Origin: Chloroflexota bacterium
GTDB lineage: Bacteria; Chloroflexota; Anaerolineae; B4-G1
Length of the DNA: 7,041 nucleotides
Assembly: GCA_030596915.1 (NCBI GenBank)
Contig: JAUVSX010000157.1
Coordinates: 1 to 7,041 of the forward strand
Direction of reading: 5' to 3'
Each line of letters opens with the position of its first letter. Positions within the stretch are counted from its first letter, which is position 1. Of the stretch, positions 6,473 to 7,041 are shown in pieces. The translations under genes were made by a program, and so were the position numbers. The notes beneath the pieces are model-generated. The model had not been told where the DNA came from and made no database searches. It worked only from the letters and a program-made list of their open reading frames with translations.

Positions 6473-7041
6473 GAAGTCTCCTCGCGCGGCCGGTTCGTAG
6501 CCAGCGTGGCTTGTGCCTCCGAACCGGGGCACTCGAGCACCTGGCGCACTGCATAGATGGGTTTGTCCTGCGCCTCGTGATAGGTACGCGTGAGAAGCTC
6601 GCCCAGCAGCCCCATCATCAGGAACTGCGCGCCCAACACGATCAGAAGCACGGCTAGTGTCAGCCAGGGGCTCGTACCGATCCTGTAGGCGCGGAAGCCC
6701 TCCATTCCGTAGAGGATCCCGTTCACCGCCTTGGCGCCGATAAGGTAGGTCAGGATGAGACCACCGACACCGCCGCTGAGCAGACCGACTGACCCGAATA
6801 GCTGCATCGGGCGGCTGGAATAGCTCAGGAGAAACGACACGGTCACGAGGTCGAGAATCACGCGCGGGGTGCGGGATAGTGCCCCGTAGTTGGATTTGCC
6901 TGCCTCGCGGGGACGGTCGTTCACAGGGACCTCGGTCACCCGCGCGCCGACGAGGCTTGCGACCTCCGGAATGAATCGGTGCAGCTCGCCGTAGAGGTGG
7001 ATTTGCTTGGCCAGATCGCTGCGCAAGGCCTTCAACGAACA
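6469..7041 (-). CDS. Polyprenyl-phosphate glycosyltransferase, GT2 family (C-terminal part, cut by window edge)
   Basis: This is the C-terminal 190 codons of a family-2 glycosyltransferase of the DPM1/GtrB/ArnC-like group, which transfers a sugar from a nucleotide donor to a membrane polyprenyl phosphate. The frame is open to the right edge (it begins Cys-Ser-Leu-Lys-Ala), so the GT-A catalytic half with the DxD region lies outside the window. Visible family marks, numbered from the codon at 7035, are 'GELHRFIP' (16-23), the basic 'RPREAGKSNYG' loop (41-51), two transmembrane helices (about 80-101 and 122-146), and the tail 'LGELLTRTYHEAQDKPIY' (144-161). The helices mean it sits at the cytoplasmic face of the inner membrane. 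Its TGA stop overlaps the GTG start of the phosphodiesterase gene in a GTGA quartet, so the two are probably co-translated. The family call is firm; donor sugar and lipid cannot be told. Confidence 0.9.
   Translation of the reverse strand, partial: CSLKALRSDLAKQIHLYGELHRFIPEVASLVGARVTEVPVNDRPREAGKSNYGALSRTPRVILDLVTVSFLLSYSSRPMQLFGSVGLLSGGVGGLILTYLIGAKAVNGILYGMEGFRAYRIGTSPWLTLAVLLIVLGAQFLMMGLLGELLTRTYHEAQDKPIYAVRQVLECPGSEAQATLATNRPREETS
6478..6483 (-). promoter_or_regulatory. Shine-Dalgarno site that fixes the phosphodiesterase start
   Basis: GAGGAG on the minus strand lies 5 nt before the GTG at 6472. This decides the start in favour of GTG 6472 rather than a codon 20 residues further upstream in the same frame, which would add an extension with no family counterpart and would overlap the GT2 gene by 64 bases. 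The site lies inside the last codons of the GT2 gene. Confidence 0.75.

Overview
The window looks like an internal stretch of one minus-strand operon from a GC-rich bacterium. I infer Chloroflexota (Anaerolineae-like). The basis is GC-rich third positions, GTG starts, and the recurrent 'PTTxWAPG ... PxGxY' beta-sandwich modules fused to a GT39-type membrane protein, a combination I associate with that phylum. No rRNA or other taxonomic marker is present, so this is a judgement from protein style.

Layout in transcription order (right to left): (1) 7041-6469, the C-terminal part of a family-2 polyprenyl-phosphate glycosyltransferase cut by the window edge; (2) 6472-4841, a complete cytosolic alkaline-phosphatase-superfamily phosphodiesterase; (3) 4840-4679, a 162-bp spacer, the only intergenic gap, holding a possible 17-codon coupling ORF; (4) 4678-1412, a 1088-residue GT39/PMT-type membrane glycosyltransferase with a large outer-face tail of three related beta-rich modules; (5) 1415 to beyond position 1, a polytopic membrane protein of the 'PTPS-related' type, cut by the left edge. 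Genes 1/2 and 4/5 overlap by the same four bases, GTGA, which is typical of translational coupling.

Proposed joint role (inference): the GT2 enzyme charges a polyprenyl phosphate with a sugar at the inner membrane face; the GT39 protein uses such a lipid-linked sugar on the outer face; the second polytopic protein may be another GT-C-like transferase or helper; and the cytosolic phosphodiesterase hydrolyses a phosphodiester or pyrophosphate intermediate. This resembles a cell-surface glycan or protein-glycosylation locus. I saw no tRNA, rRNA, CRISPR array, insertion sequence, attachment site or convincing rho-independent terminator. The long plus-strand ORFs are antisense shadows of the membrane-protein genes.
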